Part shown: piece by piece, positions 26,998 through 36,021 of the stretch
Layout: each line of letters starts with the position of its first letter
Position numbering within the stretch: the first letter of the stretch is position 1
NCBI RefSeq assembly: GCF_001686985.1
Contig: NZ_CP015318.1
Span: 1,486,001-1,550,000, forward strand
DNA from: Mesorhizobium amorphae CCNWGS0123
GTDB lineage: Bacteria; Pseudomonadota; Alphaproteobacteria; Rhizobiales; Rhizobiaceae
Reading direction: 5' to 3'
Length of the DNA: 64,000 bases
Position numbers and translations under genes: made by a program
Notes under the pieces: generated by a model
Seen by the model: only the letters and a program-made list of their open reading frames with translations
Told to the model about the DNA's origin: nothing
Database searches by the model: none

Positions 26998-27672
26998 TCA
27001 GCGCGTCTTCTCGGTCTTGAAGCGGCGTTCAAGCAGGCTGACGAGGCGGACCATCGGCCAGAGGAAGATGAGATAGACCAGCGCCGCGCCGATCAGCGGC
27101 GAGGGGTTGGCGTAGAGCGACTGCGCGTTGGTCGCCTCCTTGAGCAGTTCCGGCAGCGCCACGGTGGAAGCGAGCGACGTGTCCTTGAACATCGAAACGC
27201 AATTGCTGGTCATCGGCGGAATGACCACGCGGATCGCCTGCGGCAGCACCACCTTGCGCAAGGTCAGCAGGAACGGCAGGCCGAGCGCCTGCGCCGCCTC
27301 GAACTGGCCGCTCGGAATGCTTTCTATGCCGGAACGGAACACCTCGGCCGAATAGGCCGCCATGATGATGGCGAACGCCGTCACCGCGGATGTCCAGGAC
27401 GACAGGCGGATGCCGAGGAACGGCAGTGCGTAGTAGATCAGGATCAGCACGACCAGCACCGGCATCGCACGGAAGATGTCGATGTAGCCGACTGCCAGGA
27501 GCCGCAGCGGCTTCGGCGCGTAGAGCCGCACCAGGCTGATCGCCAGCCCGATCGGGATACCGATGCCGATGCTGAGGATGCCGAGCAGCAGCGTGTTCAG
27601 GAAGCCGCGCAGCAGCGCCGGCAGGCTCGACATCATGACGTCGGCGTTGAAGAATGTGTCCAGCAGCGACAT
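26998..27672 (-). CDS. Polar amino-acid ABC transporter permease (HisM/GlnP-type)
   Basis: 224-residue inner-membrane permease with five likely helices (for example LLRGFLNTLLLGILSIGIG) and an EAA loop SGQFEAAQALGLPFLLTLRK. It is of the polar amino-acid family. ATG at 27672 is used. It follows the binding-protein gene on the same strand, separated by 219 bp with a hairpin. No second permease and no ATPase gene are adjacent, so it must borrow an ATPase or form a homodimer. Confidence 0.9.
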   Translation of the reverse strand: MSLLDTFFNADVMMSSLPALLRGFLNTLLLGILSIGIGIPIGLAISLVRLYAPKPLRLLAVGYIDIFRAMPVLVVLILIYYALPFLGIRLSSWTSAVTAFAIIMAAYSAEVFRSGIESIPSGQFEAAQALGLPFLLTLRKVVLPQAIRVVIPPMTSNCVSMFKDTSLASTVALPELLKEATNAQSLYANPSPLIGAALVYLIFLWPMVRLVSLLERRFKTEKTR

Positions 27673-27843
27673 GGGAGCATTCCCGAAACGGTTGGCGTCC
27701 CGCGACGCTAGAGCAAAGGATGCTCAAGTTGAAACCAATATGTCCCGCTGAGGGCAAGACGGCGCGGCCGCTGGCGCTGGCCCGTGAAACAGGAGCGCTG
27801 TGCCCCCCTCTGCGGATCGGCAGCAGGTGCAGCGCCACCATGA

Positions 27844-27874
27844 AATCGTGCCGGCCTGGAGAGCCGGCACGATT
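27844..27874 (-). terminator. Intercistronic hairpin between binding protein and permease genes
   Basis: A perfect 12-base stem (AATCGTGCCGGC and its complement) with a seven-base loop, 18 bases past the binding-protein stop. Only a short T run follows on the minus strand, so partial termination or mRNA protection is more likely than a full stop. Confidence 0.6.
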
Positions 27875-27891
27875 GCAGCGAAGCCTGCCGG

Positions 27892-28689
27892 TCAGGCCTT
27901 CGGCAGCGGCATTTCCTTGACGGTCGAGGAATCGGCCGGTGCGTCGCTGCCGAACCACTTCTTGTGGATCGCGGCGATCGTGCCGTCCTTCTTCATCGCG
28001 CTCAGCGCGTCGTTCAGCTTGCCGAGCAGCGGATGGTCCTTGGTCATCATCAGACCGTACTGTTCGCCGGTCTTGATGCGCTCCTTGACGGTGAGGTCCT
28101 TCATCTTGGTGAAGGAGTATTCCATGCCGGGAATGTCGCTGACGGCGGCGTCGACGCGGCCGGCGCTGAGATCGAGCAGCAGGTTCTGCTGCGTGTCGTA
28201 GCCCTTCACATCGCTGAACCCGCCGGCCGCCTGGTGCTCCTTGACCCAGGTTTCGCCGGTCGAGCCGGACAGCACGCCGATGATCTTGCCCTTGAGATCG
28301 GCTTCGGCCTTGATCGGGCTGTCGGTCTTGGTGGCGATGCCCATGTCGGAATCATAATAGGGCTGGGTGAAGGACTGCGACTTCAGGCGTTCCGGCGTGA
28401 TGGTGATCGACGAAATCGCCACGTCGATGCGCTTCGACGTGGTGGCGGCGAACAGTGCCTGGAAGCCGAGATCTGCGATTTCCGTCGTCATGCCGATGCG
28501 CTTTGCCGCTTCGTTGACGATGTCGACTTCAAAACCCTCGAAAGTGCCGCTCTCGTTCTTGTATTCGAAAGGCGGATTGGTCGGATAGGCGCCGACATTG
28601 AGCACATCCGCGGCATAGGCGGTGGCGGGGCCGGCGGCGATGCCGATGGCGGCTGCGAGAAGAAGCAGATTGCGACGCGTGAAGCTCAT
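27892..28689 (-). CDS. Polar amino-acid ABC transporter, periplasmic binding protein
   Basis: 265-residue solute-binding protein family 3 member. The signal peptide at residues 1-27 (MSFTRRNLLLLAAAIGIAAG, cut after AYA) contains TRR before the hydrophobic core, so Tat export is possible. The ligand site follows the family: TNPPFEYKNESGTFEGFEVD, and ITITPERLKSQSFTQPYY. ATG at 28689 follows AGGGAA. The substrate is probably an amino acid, in line with the aminotransferase genes on both sides. Confidence 0.88.
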   Translation of the reverse strand: MSFTRRNLLLLAAAIGIAAGPATAYAADVLNVGAYPTNPPFEYKNESGTFEGFEVDIVNEAAKRIGMTTEIADLGFQALFAATTSKRIDVAISSITITPERLKSQSFTQPYYDSDMGIATKTDSPIKAEADLKGKIIGVLSGSTGETWVKEHQAAGGFSDVKGYDTQQNLLLDLSAGRVDAAVSDIPGMEYSFTKMKDLTVKERIKTGEQYGLMMTKDHPLLGKLNDALSAMKKDGTIAAIHKKWFGSDAPADSSTVKEMPLPKA

Positions 28690-28762
28690 TGGTGTTCCCT
28701 CTGTTGTTGAACGGGCGGGTTGGTCCCGCACGGCTTTTTGCCGCCCCGTTTCCGGCAGGGCG

Positions 28763-29959
28763 TCAATTCATGGCAGCGACCATGCGATCGAGCGCGGTCG
28801 CTATCTGGTCGCGGTCACGGCAGACGCACATGCGCAGGAAGGCCGTTGCCGAACTTCCGAACAGGTGGCCGGGCGCCAGCCCGACGCGCGCCGTCTCCAG
28901 GATTTTGGCGCAGGCGCGACGGGCGTCGCTTTCGCCTTCCATCGCGAAGAACGCATACATGCCGCCGCGCGGCTTTTTGGGCAGGACGATGCCGGGGATC
29001 TCAGCCAGCCTGTCATAGGCGAGGTCGAGTCCGGTCTTGATCCGCTGCCGGATCTCTTCGACCAGCGGCTCGCCCTGGCGGATCGCCGCCACGGCACCAG
29101 CCTGGATCGGGGCCGCCGTGCCGCTGTTGACATATTGGGTCATGGCGCCGAGCTGGTCGGCCACCCCTGAAGGATGCGTCAGCCAGCCAACGCGCCAGCC
29201 GGTCATCGCCCAGGCTTTCGAGAAACTGTTGACCGAGAGCACCCTGTCGCCGTCCTCGGCGATCTGCAGGATCGAAGGCGCCACGACGCCGTCGAAATAG
29301 AGGCGGCCGTAGACCTCGTCGGAGATGATCCAGATGCCGGTGCGCCGGCTGAAATCGAGCAGCGCCTGCATCTCCTCGCGCGACGCGGTCCAGCCGGTCG
29401 GGTTGGACGGCGTCGACAGGAAGATCGCGCGGGTGCGCGCATCGCAGGTCGCAAACAGTCGTTCGAGATCGAGCTGCCAGTCGCCCTTGAAGTCGAGCGA
29501 AAACGGCCGCGGCTCGCCACCGATCAAATGGATGGCGTTGTGGATGTTGGGCCATTGCGGCGCGATGTAGACGACGTTGGTGCCGGTATCGACCAGGAGA
29601 TCCAGCGCCAGGAACAGGGCCTGCATGCCGCCGGGCGTGACCGTGGTGCGCGCGATCGGGATCGGCCTGCCGTGGATGCGTGTCTGATACTCCGACAGCG
29701 CTTCGTTCAACGGGCCGTGGCCGCGCATGTTGGGAACGTAGAAAGTCAGGCCTTCATCGAACGCCGCCTTGGCCGAATCGCGGATGAAGGCCGGCGTCAC
29801 CATATCGCCTTCGCCGTACCAGAGCGCGATCACGTCGCCCAGTTCGCGGGCGCGCACGGCAAGGTTGGCGATGTTTTCGGTGTGCAGATCGCGGATTTGG
29901 GCGCGGACGCCATCGAAAGCGTAACGCGCGCTGGCCAGAGACGACGACTGGGGCAGCAT
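28763..29959 (-). CDS. Class I/II PLP-dependent aminotransferase
   Basis: 398-residue aminotransferase. The PLP lysine is in SVNSFSKAWAMTGWRVGWL; STPSNPTGW and IISDEVYGRLYFD supply the asparagine, aspartate and tyrosine. It would convert an amino acid to its 2-oxo acid in the cytosol. ATG at 29959 is the conservative start, but GAGG lies eight bases before an in-frame TTG at 29968, which may be used. The frame is open for another 1.3 kb across the aldolase gene; that part is not coding here. Two palindromic operator-like sites stand 110-140 bases upstream. Confidence 0.88.
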   Translation of the reverse strand: MLPQSSSLASARYAFDGVRAQIRDLHTENIANLAVRARELGDVIALWYGEGDMVTPAFIRDSAKAAFDEGLTFYVPNMRGHGPLNEALSEYQTRIHGRPIPIARTTVTPGGMQALFLALDLLVDTGTNVVYIAPQWPNIHNAIHLIGGEPRPFSLDFKGDWQLDLERLFATCDARTRAIFLSTPSNPTGWTASREEMQALLDFSRRTGIWIISDEVYGRLYFDGVVAPSILQIAEDGDRVLSVNSFSKAWAMTGWRVGWLTHPSGVADQLGAMTQYVNSGTAAPIQAGAVAAIRQGEPLVEEIRQRIKTGLDLAYDRLAEIPGIVLPKKPRGGMYAFFAMEGESDARRACAKILETARVGLAPGHLFGSSATAFLRMCVCRDRDQIATALDRMVAAMN

Positions 29960-30070
29960 GAACGACAAGGACTGAACCTCGCACCCTGAACGCCTCGACA
30001 GGACTGCCGGCAAGCCCTTCCGGCACGGCAGCCACGATCGATATTGAATGCTTATCCAAAGCGTCGGACT

Positions 30071-30098
30071 TTTCAAGGCAAAAGTTTTAAGCTTAAAA
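30071..30098. promoter_or_regulatory. Tandem operator-like sites upstream of the aminotransferase
   Basis: Site 1 at 30071-30084 is TTTCAAGGCAAAAG (imperfect). Site 2 at 30085-30098 is TTTTAAGCTTAAAA (perfect palindrome). They directly abut. Both match the consensus TTTYAAGCTTRAAA shared with sites at 30976, 38394 and 45314. A MarR regulator from the cluster is the likely ligand (inference). Confidence 0.6.
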
Positions 30099-30138
30099 AG
30101 TTTTCCGCTGTACCACGGACGATGCACTTCAAGCCGAA

Positions 30139-30915
30139 CTACCGGCGTTCGTCTCGTTCCAGTTCGGCGCGGGCGGCGGCATGGTTGGCCGCAGCGCCGG
30201 CGCCGAGAAACATCGTGTCGCTGGCTAGGATGAAGAAGCTGGCGCCGACGGCGCTCCACTGGCCGACCGGCTGCGGGCTGGCGCAAAATATGCCTGCGGT
30301 CTTGTCGTGTGCGATCGCCGCGCCGACGATCGTCCGGATCGCTGCGTTGAGTTTGTCGGCGCCTCTCGCGCCAATAGCGTCGATCGACACAGAAAGATCT
30401 CCGGGGCCGACGAAGATCACATCGACGCCGTCCACGGCGGCGATCGCCTCGATATTGGCAAGCCCTTCGGCGGTCTCGACCTGCACCGCGACGACGGTCC
30501 TCGCATTGGCCTCGGCGAGGTACTCCGGAATGCGGTAGCCATAGCCGGCGGCCCGGCCAGGCCCGACGCCGCGCTCGCCTTGCGGCGGATAGCGACAGGC
30601 CCTCACAGCCGCCAGGGCCTGGGCGGCGGTCGAGATGCGCGGGACGAGAACACCTTGCGCGCCGCTGTCCAGCGCTGCCGCGATTGCTTCCGGCTGGTGG
30701 CCGGGGACGCGCACCATCGCAGGCACGCGATGCAGATCGGCCGCCCGGATCATGTTCTCGATCGTGTCCCTGGATATCTGGGCATGTTCCCAGTCGATGC
30801 AGAGGAAATCGAGCCCGGATTGCGCCATCACTTCCACCGCGACGGCATGCGGTATGGCGGCGAACGACCCGACGAGGCTTTTCTTGCCGATGCATTTCTG
30901 GCGGAATTCGCTCAT
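30139..30915 (-). CDS. HpcH/HpaI-family aldolase
   Basis: 258-residue metal-dependent class II pyruvate aldolase of the HpcH/HpaI TIM-barrel family. Seen are the catalytic histidine of IDWEHAQ, the arginine of MVRVPG, the metal ligands in QVETAEG (glutamate) and GPGDLS (aspartate). Such enzymes cleave 4-hydroxy-2-oxo acids to pyruvate and an aldehyde or ketone. ATG at 30915 has AAGGGA five bases before it; an in-frame TTG at 30942 is less likely. It is divergent from the flavin monooxygenase gene, with an operator-like palindrome between them. Its substrate here may be an indole-derived oxo acid (inference). Confidence 0.87.
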   Translation of the reverse strand: MSEFRQKCIGKKSLVGSFAAIPHAVAVEVMAQSGLDFLCIDWEHAQISRDTIENMIRAADLHRVPAMVRVPGHQPEAIAAALDSGAQGVLVPRISTAAQALAAVRACRYPPQGERGVGPGRAAGYGYRIPEYLAEANARTVVAVQVETAEGLANIEAIAAVDGVDVIFVGPGDLSVSIDAIGARGADKLNAAIRTIVGAAIAHDKTAGIFCASPQPVGQWSAVGASFFILASDTMFLGAGAAANHAAARAELERDERR

Positions 30916-30975
30916 GCCGATCCCTTTCTTGATGCTTGCCAATCCATATCCGCAAACCGCGATCAGGCGAAGCTA

Positions 30976-30989
30976 TTTCAGGCTTGAAA
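30976..30989. promoter_or_regulatory. Operator-like palindrome in the aldolase/monooxygenase divergent promoter
   Basis: TTTCAGGCTTGAAA, with flanking A and T extending the symmetry to 16 bases. It lies about 60 bases from the aldolase start and 49 bases from the monooxygenase start and could control both. Confidence 0.6.
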
Positions 30990-31037
30990 TATTTTGCCGG
31001 AGCCGTAGCGTGCCGTCTCCCGCCGGGAGTTCGCGAC

Positions 31038-32129
31038 ATGATCAAAGCCCATCCCCTGCACGGCCCGAACAGGCTGAAGCTCGGTGTCTTTTCGACCAAT
31101 GCCGATGGCGGGCTTGCCATCACCGATGTGCCGGAACGCTGGACGGCGAGCTGGCAGGACAATCTGACGGCGGCCCGGATCGCCGACCGCGCCGGGTTGG
31201 AATTCATGCTGCCGATCGCGCGCTGGCGCGGTTTTGGCGGTCGCAACAAGGTGCGCGAATGGTCGTTCGAGACCTTCACCTGGGCAGCGGCACTCAGCAT
31301 GGCCACCGACCAGATCGGCCTGTTCATGACCGTGCATGTGCCGCTCGTGCATCCGCTCTACGCCGCCAAGGCGCTGGCGACGGTCGACCACATCAGCCGG
31401 GGCCGCGCCGGGCTCAACATCGTCTGCGGCTGGAATCCGAAGGAATTCGGCATGTTCGGCACGCCTCTGGTCGAGAAGGGCTACGACCAGGCGGCCGAAT
31501 GGATCGAAATCCTGGAAAGACTCTACGCCTCGGACGAGCCTCTCGATTATGAAGGCACCTACTACCGCCTCAAGGAGGCGGTGAGCCGGCCGGCCGGCCT
31601 GCAGCTTCCGCGACCGGTGACCATGAACGCCGCGTTCGGCGGGCCGGGTCGCGATTTCGCCGCCGCCAAATGCGACTATCTGTTCACGACCTTTTCCGAA
31701 ATGTCTGACGCCGGCAAGCACGTCGCCGACATAAGTGAGCGCGCCGACAAGCAGGGCCGCGATGTCGGCGTCTACACGGTGGCCCATGTCGTCTGCCGCC
31801 CGACGATGGAAGAGGCGCAAGCCTATTACACGCGCTACGCCGTTGATATGGCCGACCACGACGCGGTCGACGCTCATATGGCCGGCAAGAAGGAGTTCTC
31901 GCAGTCGCACGACCCGCATGCCTATGACCGCTACCGGCAACGTTTCGCCGGCGGCGCCGGCACCTACCCGCTGATCGGGACGCCTGAAACCATCGCCGCC
32001 GACATGATCGCCATCGCCGGGCACGGCTACCAGGGGATTGCGCTATCCTTCGTCAACTACACGCAGGAACTGGCCTATTTCTGCGAGCGCGTGCTGCCCT
32101 TGTTGAGGCAGGCGGGCTACCGCACATAG
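31038..32129 (+). CDS. LLM-class flavin-dependent monooxygenase, RutA-like
   Basis: 363-residue TIM-barrel flavin monooxygenase of the luciferase-like class. The opening LKLGVFSTNADGG, the FMLPIARWRGFGG stretch and DHISRGRAGLNIVCGWNPKE follow the pattern of pyrimidine monooxygenase RutA and sulfonate/sulfone monooxygenases. RutA opens a cyclic amide, so a lactam such as an oxindole is conceivable; this is inference. It needs reduced FMN from a separate reductase, and none is adjacent. ATG at 31038 has GGGAG eight bases upstream; an upstream in-frame start at 30936 would run through the operator site and is not used. It converges with ridA, one base apart. Confidence 0.85.
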   Translation: MIKAHPLHGPNRLKLGVFSTNADGGLAITDVPERWTASWQDNLTAARIADRAGLEFMLPIARWRGFGGRNKVREWSFETFTWAAALSMATDQIGLFMTVHVPLVHPLYAAKALATVDHISRGRAGLNIVCGWNPKEFGMFGTPLVEKGYDQAAEWIEILERLYASDEPLDYEGTYYRLKEAVSRPAGLQLPRPVTMNAAFGGPGRDFAAAKCDYLFTTFSEMSDAGKHVADISERADKQGRDVGVYTVAHVVCRPTMEEAQAYYTRYAVDMADHDAVDAHMAGKKEFSQSHDPHAYDRYRQRFAGGAGTYPLIGTPETIAADMIAIAGHGYQGIALSFVNYTQELAYFCERVLPLLRQAGYRT

Positions 32130-32130
32130 C

Positions 32131-32526
32131 TCAGTCCGGAATCACCGCTGTCGCCTGGATCTCCACCTTGGCGCGATCCTCGACCAGCGCCACCACCTGC
32201 ATGGCGGCCATCGCCGGAAAATGCCGGCCGATCACCGCGCGATAGGCCTCGCCGATCCCCTTGAGGTTGGCGAGGTACTCGGCCTTGTCGGTGAAATACC
32301 AGGTCATCGAGGTGATATGCTGCGGCTCACCGCCGGCCTCGGCCAACACCGCGACTATGTTGGCCAGCGTCTGCCGCACCTGGCCGACGAAATCATCGGT
32401 CTCGAACCGGCATTGCCCGTTCCAGCCGACCTGGCCGCCGATAAACACGAGCTGCCCCCGCGCGGCGACGCCATTGGCATAGCCGACGGGTTTCGCCCAG
32501 CCTTCCGGCTGCAGGATGGTGTGCAT
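32131..32526 (-). CDS. RidA/YjgF/YER057c-family protein
   Basis: 131-residue protein of the RidA family of enamine/imine deaminases, which act in the cytosol on reactive intermediates of amino-compound breakdown. The core FIGGQVGW and the C-terminal LVEDRAKVEIQATAVI are typical. The strictly conserved arginine of RidA proper is not evident, so it belongs to another subgroup. RutC in uracil breakdown is a relative, which suits the RutA-like neighbour. ATG at 32526 follows GGGAGG. It is the last gene of the leftward operon starting at 38312. Confidence 0.83.
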   Translation of the reverse strand: MHTILQPEGWAKPVGYANGVAARGQLVFIGGQVGWNGQCRFETDDFVGQVRQTLANIVAVLAEAGGEPQHITSMTWYFTDKAEYLANLKGIGEAYRAVIGRHFPAMAAMQVVALVEDRAKVEIQATAVIPD

Positions 32527-32594
32527 GTCTGGCCTCCCGATAGTCAATCTGCTTCTCAAAATGTCCAGTTCGAAAACAGTCCGGTCTATAGCCC

Positions 32595-33743
32595 TCAGGC
32601 CGCGCCCATCACTTGCCTGGCGATCACCACCTTCTGCACGTCGGATGCACCCTCATAGATGCGCAGCGCCCGGATCTCGCGATAGAGGCTTTCGATGATA
32701 TGGCCCTTGCGTACGCCGTCGCCGCCATGCAGCTGCACGGCCCTGTCGATCACCTCTTGCGCCTTGTCGGTGGCGAACAGTTTTGCCATGGCCGCCTCCC
32801 GCGTCACCCGCGCGGCCCCCATGTCCTTGGTCCAGGCGGCGCGATAGATGAGCAAGGCGGCGGCATCGACATCAAGTGCCATGTCGGCGATATGGCCCTG
32901 GACCATTTGCAGCTCGGCCATCGGCGCGCCGAACAGTTTTCGGTCGGCCACCCTGCCGATGCTTTCGTCTAGCGCCCGGCGGGCAAAACCAAGCGCTGCA
33001 GCGCCGACGGTCGAGCGGAAGACGTCGAGCACCGACATGGCGATGCGGAAGCCATCGCCCGGTTTGCCGATCAGCGCCGAGGCAGGAACGCGGACGTTGT
33101 CGAACGACAGCCGTGCAAGCGGGTGTGGGGCGATCACCTCAAGCCGTTCCGCGATGCTCAGGCCTTTCGTTTCTGCCGGCACGGTGAAGGCGGAAAGTCC
33201 CTTTGCGCCGGGCGCCTCGCCGGTGCGGGCAAAGACGATGTAGAGGTCGGCGATGCCGCCATTGGAGATCCAGGTCTTTTCGCCCGACAGCAGATAGAAG
33301 TCGCCGTCGCGCGTGGCGGCCATCTCCATGTTGGCGACATCCGATCCCGAGCGCGGCTCCGACAGCGCGAAGGCGGAAATCGCCTTGCCGGTACGTGTCT
33401 TCGCCAGCCATTGCTGCTGCTCGATCGTGCCGAACAGGCTGAGCGCGCCGGTGCCGAGCCCTTGCATGGCAAAGGCGAAGTCGGCCAGCCCGTCATGCCG
33501 GGCCAGCGTTTCGCGGGTGATGCAGAGCGCGCGCACGTCGAGCGGTCCGGGATTTTCGGTATCGAGCGCCGTTGGTTTCAGCCAGCCGTCCCGCCCGAGC
33601 TTCGCCACCAGCTCACGGCAGGCGGCATCGACATCTTGGTGTTCCACCGGCAGGTTCTTCGCGCACCATGCGTCGAGCTGTTCCGCAAGATCGCGATGAC
33701 GATCCTCGAAGAACGGCCAGCTGAGGAAGGAACGGTCAGGCAT
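32595..33743 (-). CDS. Acyl-CoA dehydrogenase
   Basis: 382-residue FAD-dependent acyl-CoA dehydrogenase. FAD/substrate segments are [15 protein letters not shown] and [15 protein letters not shown]. The C-terminal [19 protein letters not shown] holds the expected catalytic glutamate in YEGAS. Electrons would go to electron transfer flavoprotein. ATG at 33743 is used; the upstream frame runs into the repeat element. It lies downstream of the enoyl-CoA hydratase gene in the same direction, in the operon headed by the monooxygenase/reductase fusion, so it likely handles the alicyclic CoA ester made there. Confidence 0.9.
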   Translation of the reverse strand: MPDRSFLSWPFFEDRHRDLAEQLDAWCAKNLPVEHQDVDAACRELVAKLGRDGWLKPTALDTENPGPLDVRALCITRETLARHDGLADFAFAMQGLGTGALSLFGTIEQQQWLAKTRTGKAISAFALSEPRSGSDVANMEMAATRDGDFYLLSGEKTWISNGGIADLYIVFARTGEAPGAKGLSAFTVPAETKGLSIAERLEVIAPHPLARLSFDNVRVPASALIGKPGDGFRIAMSVLDVFRSTVGAAALGFARRALDESIGRVADRKLFGAPMAELQMVQGHIADMALDVDAAALLIYRAAWTKDMGAARVTREAAMAKLFATDKAQEVIDRAVQLHGGDGVRKGHIIESLYREIRALRIYEGASDVQKVVIARQVMGAA

Positions 33744-33780
33744 TTGCGCCCCCGCAGTGCTTCGAGCGTTGCGTTCTATG

Positions 33781-33941
33781 GCGCCCCCCTCTGTCCTGCC
33801 GGACATCTCCCCCTCTAGGGGGGAGATTGGCTGTCATTGCCGCTTTCGCTAATCGCCAGCACCGCAAGATGGGAGCCGGCGCCCAAGCTGCCAATCTCCC
33901 CCCTTGAGGGGGAGATGTCCGGCAGGATAGAGGGGGGTGCT
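33781..33941. repeat. RIME-like palindromic intergenic repeat, copy 1
   Basis: About 160 bp with long complementary ends: GCCCCCCTCTGTCCTGCC at the left returns as its near complement near 33925-33941, and ATCTCCCCCTC returns near 33900-33915. A short variable centre separates the arms. It sits between the enoyl-CoA hydratase and acyl-CoA dehydrogenase genes, inside an operon. A second copy is at 46301-46461. Confidence 0.85.
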
Positions 33942-33974
33942 GTCCCGCCAACGTTTCCAGTTGCGCACCCATCC

Positions 33975-34787
33975 TCAATTCCCCTCGAACACCGGTTTCT
34001 CCTTGGCGACAAAAGCCTTGTAGGCGCGCTCGAAATCGCCGGTCCGCATGCAGATCGCCTGCGCCTGTGCTTCCGCCTCGATCGCCTGGTCGAGGCCCAT
34101 CGACCATTCCTGGTTGAGCTGCGTCTTGGTGATGCCATGCGCGAAGGTCGGGCCGGAGACGATGCGCGCTGCCATCTCCAGCGCGTCGGCCTCGAGTGCC
34201 GCGGCATCGACCAGCCGGTTGTAGAACCCCCAGCGCTCGCCTTCCGCGGCACTCATCGTGCGGCCTGTATAAAGCAGCTCGGCGGCGCGGCCCTGGCCGA
34301 TGATGCGCGGCAGGATCGCACAGGCGCCCATGTCGCAGCCGGCGAGGCCGACGCGCGTGAACAGGAACGCCGTCTTCGCCTCCGGTGTCGCGATGCGGAT
34401 GTCCGATGCCATGGCGATGATGGCGCCCGCGCCGACCGCCACGCCATCGACCGCCGCGATGATCGGCTTGCCGCAATTCAGCATCGCCTTGACGAAATCG
34501 CCGGTCATGCGGGTGAAGGCGAGCAGTTCCTTCATGCCCATCTTGACCAGCGGGCCGATGATGTCGTGGACATCGCCGCCCGAGCAGAAATTGCCGCCAT
34601 TGGGCAGGAACACGACGGCATCGACGTCGTCGGCATAGACGAGGTCGCGAAAAATATCGCGCAATTCGGCATAGCTGTCGAAGGTCAGCGGGTTCTTGCG
34701 TTCTGGCCGGTCGAGCCGGATCTTTGCCACCCGGCCCTCGACCTGCCAAAGAAAGTGCTTCGGCTTGCGGCCTGCCATTTGGGTCAT
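33975..34787 (-). CDS. Enoyl-CoA hydratase/isomerase (crotonase family)
   Basis: 270-residue crotonase-fold protein. The oxyanion-hole parts are [10 protein letters not shown] and [19 protein letters not shown]; the latter matches the family strongly. The exact reaction (hydration, isomerisation or ring cleavage) is open. ATG at 34787 overlaps the MarR stop as ATGA and has GGGAGGGA upstream, so the two genes are translationally coupled. It would act after the ring-attacking flavoprotein in the same operon. Confidence 0.9.
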   Translation of the reverse strand: MTQMAGRKPKHFLWQVEGRVAKIRLDRPERKNPLTFDSYAELRDIFRDLVYADDVDAVVFLPNGGNFCSGGDVHDIIGPLVKMGMKELLAFTRMTGDFVKAMLNCGKPIIAAVDGVAVGAGAIIAMASDIRIATPEAKTAFLFTRVGLAGCDMGACAILPRIIGQGRAAELLYTGRTMSAAEGERWGFYNRLVDAAALEADALEMAARIVSGPTFAHGITKTQLNQEWSMGLDQAIEAEAQAQAICMRTGDFERAYKAFVAKEKPVFEGN

Positions 34788-35254
34788 TCGCGTCCCTCCC
34801 AATTGCTGCGGAACGAGGTCAGCATGCCGGTCAGCCGGCGCGCTTCGTCCTCGCTGACAGTGCCCAGCAGTTCACCGACCCAGCCTTCATGCGCGGCGGC
34901 GATCATGGCGAAGGACCTCACACCTTCCTCCGTCAGCCGCACCATCGAAGTGCGGCGGTCGCCGTTGCGGCGGGCCCGGGCGACAAGCCCTTCCGACACC
35001 AGCCGGTCGACGATGCCCGTTACATTGCCGTTGGACACCAGCAGGAAGCGCGACAAATCGCTCATCAGCATGCCTTCCGGCGCACGGTAGAGCGCCGCCA
35101 TCACGTCGAAGCGCGGCAGCGTGGTGTTGAACTCCTTTTTCAGACGCTCGCGCAGCTCCGCCTCTATGGTGCGCGAGGCGCGCAGCAGGCGTATCCATAG
35201 ACGCAGCCGGTCTTTGCCGGGTCCTGAAGGGGTGGGCAGGGGACCGGCTACCAT
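34784..35254 (-). CDS. MarR-family transcriptional regulator, operon-embedded
   Basis: 156-residue MarR protein. The winged helix-turn-helix covers residues about 45-110 ([21 protein letters not shown] for recognition, [17 protein letters not shown] for the wing). MarR dimers bind palindromes and release on binding a phenolic or CoA-ester ligand. ATG at 35254 follows AGGAGG; it overlaps the SDR stop by seven bases and its own stop overlaps the hydratase start by four. It is thus made with the enzymes it probably controls. The sites TTTYAAGCTTRAAA are its candidate targets. Confidence 0.9.
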   Translation of the reverse strand: MVAGPLPTPSGPGKDRLRLWIRLLRASRTIEAELRERLKKEFNTTLPRFDVMAALYRAPEGMLMSDLSRFLLVSNGNVTGIVDRLVSEGLVARARRNGDRRTSMVRLTEEGVRSFAMIAAAHEGWVGELLGTVSEDEARRLTGMLTSFRSNWEGRE

Positions 35255-36021
35255 GTCTCGCCTCCTGAAATCGAAATCGTCTGTCCGGTGATCGATGCCG
35301 CCGCATCGCCGCACAGCCACAGCACCGCGGCGGCGACTTCCTCCGGCTGGATGAAACGTCCCTGCGGATTTGTCGAGGACAGGCTTGTGCGTGCGTCCTC
35401 GACCGAACGGCCGGTCTTTTCGACGATGCGCTGGATGGAGGTTTCCAGCATCTCTGTCTCGACGAAACCCGGGCAGACGGCATTGACGGTGACGCCGGAT
35501 CTGGCGGTCTCGGCGGCGAGAGCCCGCATCAGCCCGACCACGCCATGCTTGGCAGCGACATAGGCCGAAACGTAAGCGTAGCCTTTCAGACCGGCGGTCG
35601 AGGCGACGAAGACGATCCGGCCGGCCTTGCGCGCCGCCATGCCGGCCAGCACCGGCTTCACTGTCAGGAAGGCGCCGGTCAGGTTCACGTCGAGCGTTCG
35701 CTCCCAGTCGCTGAGTGAGGTCCGCTGCGCCGGGGCACTGCCGGACATGCCGGCATTGGCGACGACGATGTCGAACGGTCCGCGCGCCGCTTCCGCCTGG
35801 CTGTAGAGGGAGATCATCGACACCTCATCGGTAACGTCGGCGGCAATGCCGAAGATGCGGTCGCTTTGCCCCGCGACTTCGGCAAGTGCCGCCTCGCGCC
35901 GGCCGCAGATGGTGACGTTGATGCCGGCACCGGCCAATGCCAGCGCGATGGCCCGGCCGACGCCTGAGCCGCCGCCGGTGACCAGTGCATGCCTGCCTGC
36001 GATCATTGACACGGCGCTCAT
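35248..36021 (-). CDS. Short-chain dehydrogenase/reductase
   Basis: 257-residue classical SDR. The cofactor loop is [10 protein letters not shown], followed by NAG in VANAGMSG, the catalytic serine in FVASTAG and YVAAK at the active site. The GRREA stretch after beta strand 2 suggests NADP(H) use, not firmly. It probably acts as a 3-hydroxyacyl-CoA dehydrogenase or keto reductase in the pathway. ATG at 36021 overlaps the stop of the upstream fusion gene as ATGA. Confidence 0.9.
   Translation of the reverse strand: MSAVSMIAGRHALVTGGGSGVGRAIALALAGAGINVTICGRREAALAEVAGQSDRIFGIAADVTDEVSMISLYSQAEAARGPFDIVVANAGMSGSAPAQRTSLSDWERTLDVNLTGAFLTVKPVLAGMAARKAGRIVFVASTAGLKGYAYVSAYVAAKHGVVGLMRALAAETARSGVTVNAVCPGFVETEMLETSIQRIVEKTGRSVEDARTSLSSTNPQGRFIQPEEVAAAVLWLCGDAAASITGQTISISGGETW

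Noticed and set aside
29960..31327. Upstream extension of the aminotransferase frame to over 850 codons
   Set aside because: It runs through the aldolase gene and a divergent promoter, with no similarity; the enzyme domain begins at 29959.
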